A stretch of 64,000 nucleotides of DNA, from assembly GCA_944323165.1 (NCBI GenBank), contig CALURK010000008.1:34739-98738 (forward strand), written 5' to 3'. The DNA is from Candidatus Gastranaerophilales bacterium (GTDB taxonomy: Bacteria > Cyanobacteriota > Vampirovibrionia > Gastranaerophilales > Gastranaerophilaceae). Below the pieces are notes generated by a model. That model ran no database searches, was not told where the DNA came from, and was given only the letters and a program-made list of their open reading frames with translations. The position numbers were made by a program, and so were the translations under genes. Positions 60,676 through 64,000 of the stretch are shown here, in pieces. Numbering within the stretch: the stretch's first letter is position 1; every line of letters starts with the position of its first letter.

Positions 60676-61557
60676 ATGCCTAAGAATTGGTTTCAACTAT
60701 CCGAACAGGGAGCCGGTAAAAAAAGACTTATTTTGACTAAGTATATTTACCAAATTTTTGGAGAATTTCCTGTTAGAATAATAGCTTTTTTTGTAGTCTT
60801 AGCTGTGTTTTTGACTGCAAAGGAAAGACGTGCGGCTTCAGAAAAATTTTTTAGGATTTTGAATAAAAAATTTATATTCTTCCATTCATTTATTCAATTT
60901 CTGAATTACGGAAACGCTCTGGTTGATAAATTTATCTCATTTTTAGGTAAATTAAATCCGAATAGATTTGAACTTGTTAATCCTGACGTGTATCATGGGG
61001 CTTTTTTTGTTACGACACATGTCGGGAACGTAGAAATCTTGAGGTCTTTGTTTCAGGCACAAAATATGGAACATCCGAAGAGAGTTAACGTATTTTTGGA
61101 GGGAAAAGCTTGTGAAACATTTAATCATTTTTTGAAATCTTTGGAATTAAAGTTAAACATTGACGCTTTCCCTGTCGAAGAAATAAGTGCCGATACTTCA
61201 ATATTGATAGCTGATAGGTTAAAAAACGGTGAAATTGTCTTTATGGCGGGAGATAGGGTCTCTTCCCGCAACACTAACAAAGTTTATGAGGCTGATTTTT
61301 TAAATCACAAAGTTAATTTTCCTTTGGGAACTTTGAGATTTGCATACATGTTACAGGCTCCTATATATTTTATTGTTTGTGTCAAAGATGGGAAAAAATT
61401 TAAAGTTTATACTGAAAAATTTACAACCGATAAGACTAAAAAGAGTGAAGTTCTCTTGGATTTGGAAAAAGCTTATGTGAAATTCTTGGAAAAATATACG
61501 CTTCTTTATCCGCATCAGTTTTATAACTTTCATGACGTTTTTAGTCAAGAAAACTAG
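60676..61557 (+). CDS. LpxL/HtrB-like lipid acyltransferase
   Basis: 293 residues. One N-terminal membrane region (about 35-55), the LpxL-type motif HVGNVE (Hx4E) and MAGDRVSS. Family members add acyl chains to lipid A; versions in polyene clusters may attach the polyene to a lipid. aggaga-type ribosome site (cggagag). It is 96 bases after the exporter, perhaps on the same transcript. Confidence 0.82.
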   Translation: MPKNWFQLSEQGAGKKRLILTKYIYQIFGEFPVRIIAFFVVLAVFLTAKERRAASEKFFRILNKKFIFFHSFIQFLNYGNALVDKFISFLGKLNPNRFELVNPDVYHGAFFVTTHVGNVEILRSLFQAQNMEHPKRVNVFLEGKACETFNHFLKSLELKLNIDAFPVEEISADTSILIADRLKNGEIVFMAGDRVSSRNTNKVYEADFLNHKVNFPLGTLRFAYMLQAPIYFIVCVKDGKKFKVYTEKFTTDKTKKSEVLLDLEKAYVKFLEKYTLLYPHQFYNFHDVFSQEN

Positions 61558-61582
61558 ATATTAAACAAAAGAAAATATTTTC

Positions 61583-61611
61583 TTGACAAGATGTTAGGCT
61601 CGTCTTACAAT
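61583..61611 (+). promoter_or_regulatory. Promoter of the 61647 gene
   Basis: Perfect ttgaca (61583-61588), a 17-base spacer and tacaat (61606-61611). It separates the following gene from the polyene-like operon. Confidence 0.75.
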
Positions 61612-61646
61612 AGTCTTTAATTAACATGTTAGGAGTGCCGAACAAA

Positions 61647-62615
61647 ATGAAAACAATCAAAGCATTTGCAAAGTTTTTAGATCAGCCGAGGTTGGTTAGG
61701 AATTTTTCCAGAACACTTCCACCACTTCTAATAGCCGGTTCTGGGGCTGTTGTATTGAATGATACTTATAAAGCACCAAAAGATAAAAGAAAAGGAGTTT
61801 TTATTCGTGATGGTCTAACTATGTTTGGAGCAGTTACATCTTCTCTTTACGCACCAAAAATTACTTCGAAGATTTTTCGTACTGCTCCTGATATGGTTAA
61901 AATGAAGGAATTGGAAGCGTATAATTCTGAATTAATTAGTAATTTTCTTGTAAGAAATAATGTAAGTGCTAAAACAGAGAAACTTTTGAAAAAAATTAAA
62001 TCAAGGGTTTTGAGTGTAAATGAGGTAAAAAAACTTTCAGATAATTTGCAAACGAAAATGGGACGAGAATTATTTAATAATCTTATTCCGGAACCTGAGA
62101 ATATAACATCAAAGGAAATTTTTTCAGAAATAGGTCGTTTGTCAGTTTTTGGTTTAATACCGGTGTTAGGTGGTATTGTTGGAGGAATTTTAGGTGATAA
62201 GCTTACCGATAAGGAATATAAGGAAAGAATTCCAAATAAAATAAAGGAGGGTGCATATCAATATTTAGCAAATATATTTCTTTGTAATGTTGGTGCAGGA
62301 ATTGCTTTGGGGATTTTAGAAAAATTAAATATAAAATCAAAAGCAGCAAGAGCATTAGGTATGGTTAGTGGAATTGTTTTAACAGGGGTTGTTGGCGGTA
62401 GTGCGATTGCTAATTTGATAGGTGAAAAGGTGATTAATAAATGTTTCAAAAATACCGATACAAAGGAGAGAAAGCCGGAAGCTCTTGATATTTGTCTTCA
62501 TACTGATGATATTGCGACTGTTGCGGTAATGTCCGGATTAAAATGGATTGAACCTGCTCTTCCGGCACTTTATTCTATTTCAGGGTACAGAGCGGGTAGT
62601 GGTTATAGAGGTTAA
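61647..62615 (+). CDS. Hypothetical membrane protein
   Basis: 322 residues from ATG at 61647 (ribosome site aggag eleven bases upstream; another ATG at 61626 lies before that site). Hydrophobic segments at about 30-45, 60-75, 165-185 (glycine-rich), 215-230 and 240-265. Soluble, lysine-rich in between. No family recognised. It resembles the 19021 protein in size, in repeated Gly-rich helices and in its soluble core, but carries no clear F-R-G tag. Confidence 0.65.
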   Translation: MKTIKAFAKFLDQPRLVRNFSRTLPPLLIAGSGAVVLNDTYKAPKDKRKGVFIRDGLTMFGAVTSSLYAPKITSKIFRTAPDMVKMKELEAYNSELISNFLVRNNVSAKTEKLLKKIKSRVLSVNEVKKLSDNLQTKMGRELFNNLIPEPENITSKEIFSEIGRLSVFGLIPVLGGIVGGILGDKLTDKEYKERIPNKIKEGAYQYLANIFLCNVGAGIALGILEKLNIKSKAARALGMVSGIVLTGVVGGSAIANLIGEKVINKCFKNTDTKERKPEALDICLHTDDIATVAVMSGLKWIEPALPALYSISGYRAGSGYRG

Positions 62616-62618
62616 AAT

Positions 62619-63842
62619 TTATTCAACATCTTGAGGACTTGTGAGAAAGCCTTGTTTAAACGGAACATTTTTATTCACAAATCCTGTTCTGACAATATTT
62701 CTGCCAAACTTCTTTTCCAAAATATCAAGACTTTTTCCGAGTTTTTCGTTTTGTTCTTTTTTCTCATTGTTATCAAAAAGTTGTAATTGCTCTTGTGAAT
62801 TCTCATTAAAATCTTCAAGAACAATTCCGACACTTCTGTACAAATCATTAGGTGTAAACATTTTTTCTAAGAGCGGAAATGCGGAGCGAGAAATTTCAAA
62901 TTCAAAATTTGTAGGTGTTTTTAATTGTTCCTTTAGGTATAGAGTTCTAAAGTCTTTAGTTTTTAGAATTACTCCGATAGTTGAACATTTGCAATCGATT
63001 TTTCTTAACCTGCTGCAGCAGGAATGGATGTGTATAGAAAGTTCGTTCTTTAAAAATTGGATGTCTGAAGAGAATTCCAAAAAAGATTTTGTATCGCTTA
63101 TAGATTTTGGCAGCTCTTCTTTGTTGCTTATTGGTGATACCATAATCCCTTGCAGTTCAGCTTTTACGCTTAATCCGTTTTTGCCGAATTTTTGTTGAAT
63201 CCATTTTTCGTCTTTGTTTATATAATCAAGAGCGGTTCTGACTCCAAGCCCTCTTAATTTTACTCCAAGTCTTCTTCCAATTCCCCAGACCTCTTGTATA
63301 TCTGTGTATGTTAAAAGATGTTTGATACTGCATTTTCCGGCAAGAGCAATTCTTGTAGAGGTATTTTTCGCTTTGTCGGAAGCTAATTTGGCGAGCGTTT
63401 TTGTTTTGCTTATTCCTATTGATACTGGAATGTCGACTTCATCAAGAATTCTTTGTTGAAGGTCTTTGGCTATTTGAAAATAATTTTTCTTATAAAGTTT
63501 AGTAAGTCCAGTAAAATCGACAAATGCTTCATCAATAGAATAAATTTCTACATTTGGACTGATTTCTTTTAATATAGACATTACCTGCTTAGAAATTTTT
63601 GTATAGTTGTAATGATTTGCGCTTATGTAAATACATTCAGGAAATTTTTCAACTGCTTGAAAAAGAGGAATTCCCATCGGAACACCTAGCATTTTTGCTT
63701 CTTTGGAGCGAGAAATTATACACCCTCTTTCTCCTGAAACGACAGAAACAGGAAGTCCTTTGAGCTCAGGATTAAGCTTTCTTTCGCAAGATACGAAAAA
63801 ACTGTCACAATCTATTAATGCTATGTATTTTTGATTAGTCAT
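62619..63842 (-). CDS. Y-family DNA polymerase (UmuC/DinB type)
   Basis: 407 residues. It copies damaged DNA. Catalytic acids: Asp11 in LIDCDSFFVSCE and the SIDEAFVDF motif (Asp/Glu), plus GCIISRSKEAKMLGV, GISKTKTLAKLASDKAK and VWGIGRR. The C-terminal EQLQLFDN is a beta-clamp-binding motif. The CDSFFVSCERKLNP text is closer to UmuC than DinB. No umuD is seen; upstream lies only the repeat region up to the window end. It has no clear ribosome site. Confidence 0.88.
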   Translation of the reverse strand: MTNQKYIALIDCDSFFVSCERKLNPELKGLPVSVVSGERGCIISRSKEAKMLGVPMGIPLFQAVEKFPECIYISANHYNYTKISKQVMSILKEISPNVEIYSIDEAFVDFTGLTKLYKKNYFQIAKDLQQRILDEVDIPVSIGISKTKTLAKLASDKAKNTSTRIALAGKCSIKHLLTYTDIQEVWGIGRRLGVKLRGLGVRTALDYINKDEKWIQQKFGKNGLSVKAELQGIMVSPISNKEELPKSISDTKSFLEFSSDIQFLKNELSIHIHSCCSRLRKIDCKCSTIGVILKTKDFRTLYLKEQLKTPTNFEFEISRSAFPLLEKMFTPNDLYRSVGIVLEDFNENSQEQLQLFDNNEKKEQNEKLGKSLDILEKKFGRNIVRTGFVNKNVPFKQGFLTSPQDVE

Positions 63843-63847
63843 TTGTT

Positions 63848-63999
63848 TTTTTTAGCCTGTCATTCCGAATTTATTACGGAATCTTATTTTGTTTTGAGAT
63901 CCTGAATCAAGTTCAGGATGACGTTTTTTAGCCTGTCATTCCGAATTTATTACGGAATCTTATTTTGTTTTGAGATCCTGAATCAAGTTCAGGATGACG
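63848..63999. repeat. Two copies of a 76-base palindromic unit continuing past the window end
   Basis: Units start at 63848 and 63924 and are identical. Each has two hairpins: attccg/cggaat arms and tcctgaa/ttcagga arms, within an outer gtcattcc/ggatgac inverted pair. They resemble dispersed palindromic elements of the Rickettsia/REP kind. A third copy appears to begin at 64000. Confidence 0.8.
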
Positions 64000-64000
64000 T

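Noticed and set aside
54745..61557. Ordinary phospholipid or lipid A gene cluster
   Set aside because: The two tandem ACPs, COG4648-type protein, LolA-like protein and MMPL pump together are not found in such clusters.

Overview
The window is strongly AT-rich and gene-dense, and comes from a Gram-negative-type anaerobe. The best fit is a gut-type non-photosynthetic relative of cyanobacteria (Gastranaerophilales / Melainabacteria, class Vampirovibrionia). This placement is inferred from protein character, because no rRNA is present. Supporting signs are pilin-like proteins with the TLAEVLVTIG leader, a class III (oxygen-sensitive) ribonucleotide reductase, reverse rubrerythrin, glycogen/GH57 metabolism, LpxL-like acyltransferases and TolC-type export (so an outer membrane), and several lineage-type hypotheticals with an N-terminal F-[RK]-G tag. 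Genes use the standard bacterial code. Strong hairpin-plus-T terminators close most transcription units.

Layout. 1-5191: end of a reverse rubrerythrin gene, a MarR/EmrA-like/TolC-like efflux locus with a shared operator, and a secreted or anchored phospholipase-D-like protein. 5167-7105: YdjC-type deacetylase and a divergent GT2 glycosyltransferase. 7223-12526: tagged hypothetical, then histidine kinase, CheY-like regulator and a degenerate PilB/GspE-like ATPase as one operon. 12527-18762: GH57 glucan enzyme, groES-groEL, and a diverged glycogen-synthase-like protein. 18763-25035: attenuator-like leader and tagged membrane protein, alaS, an AbrB-like regulator facing a small unknown gene across six phased palindromes, an EF-hand protein, and tsaC. 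25140-34799: yceD-rpmF-plsX-fabH-fabD-fabG, then an interruption (beta-rich protein, XRE regulator, noncoding repeat-like DNA), then acpP-fabF. 34850-41169: large tagged hypothetical, SnoaL-like protein, Hsp20, aminotransferase, small HTH protein, tagged hypothetical. 41223-44252: tRNA-Gly with a duplicated 3' end, GT-C glycosyltransferase, YraN, DUF3137-like protein. 44351-49956: gatB, nrdD, glgA. 50169-52739: three tandem pilin-like genes. 52801-54669: mnmG. 54745-61557: an aryl-polyene-like assembly/export operon (acyltransferase, two ACPs, COG4648-type membrane protein, ligase-hotdog fusion, thioesterase, LolA-like, MMPL exporter, LpxL-like acyltransferase). 61647-64000: tagless membrane hypothetical, Y-family polymerase, and a 76-bp tandem repeat running off the window.

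How the parts fit. The housekeeping fatty-acid genes supply malonyl-ACP-dependent elongation. The late operon has carriers, a loading ligase, a thioesterase and an exporter but no ketosynthase or ketoreductase, so it probably works with genes elsewhere. Two GT5-type proteins and a GH57 enzyme suggest glycogen or alpha-glucan storage. Many regulated genes sit behind compact promoters. At several of them the -10 box lies six or seven bases from the ATG, which points to leaderless mRNAs.
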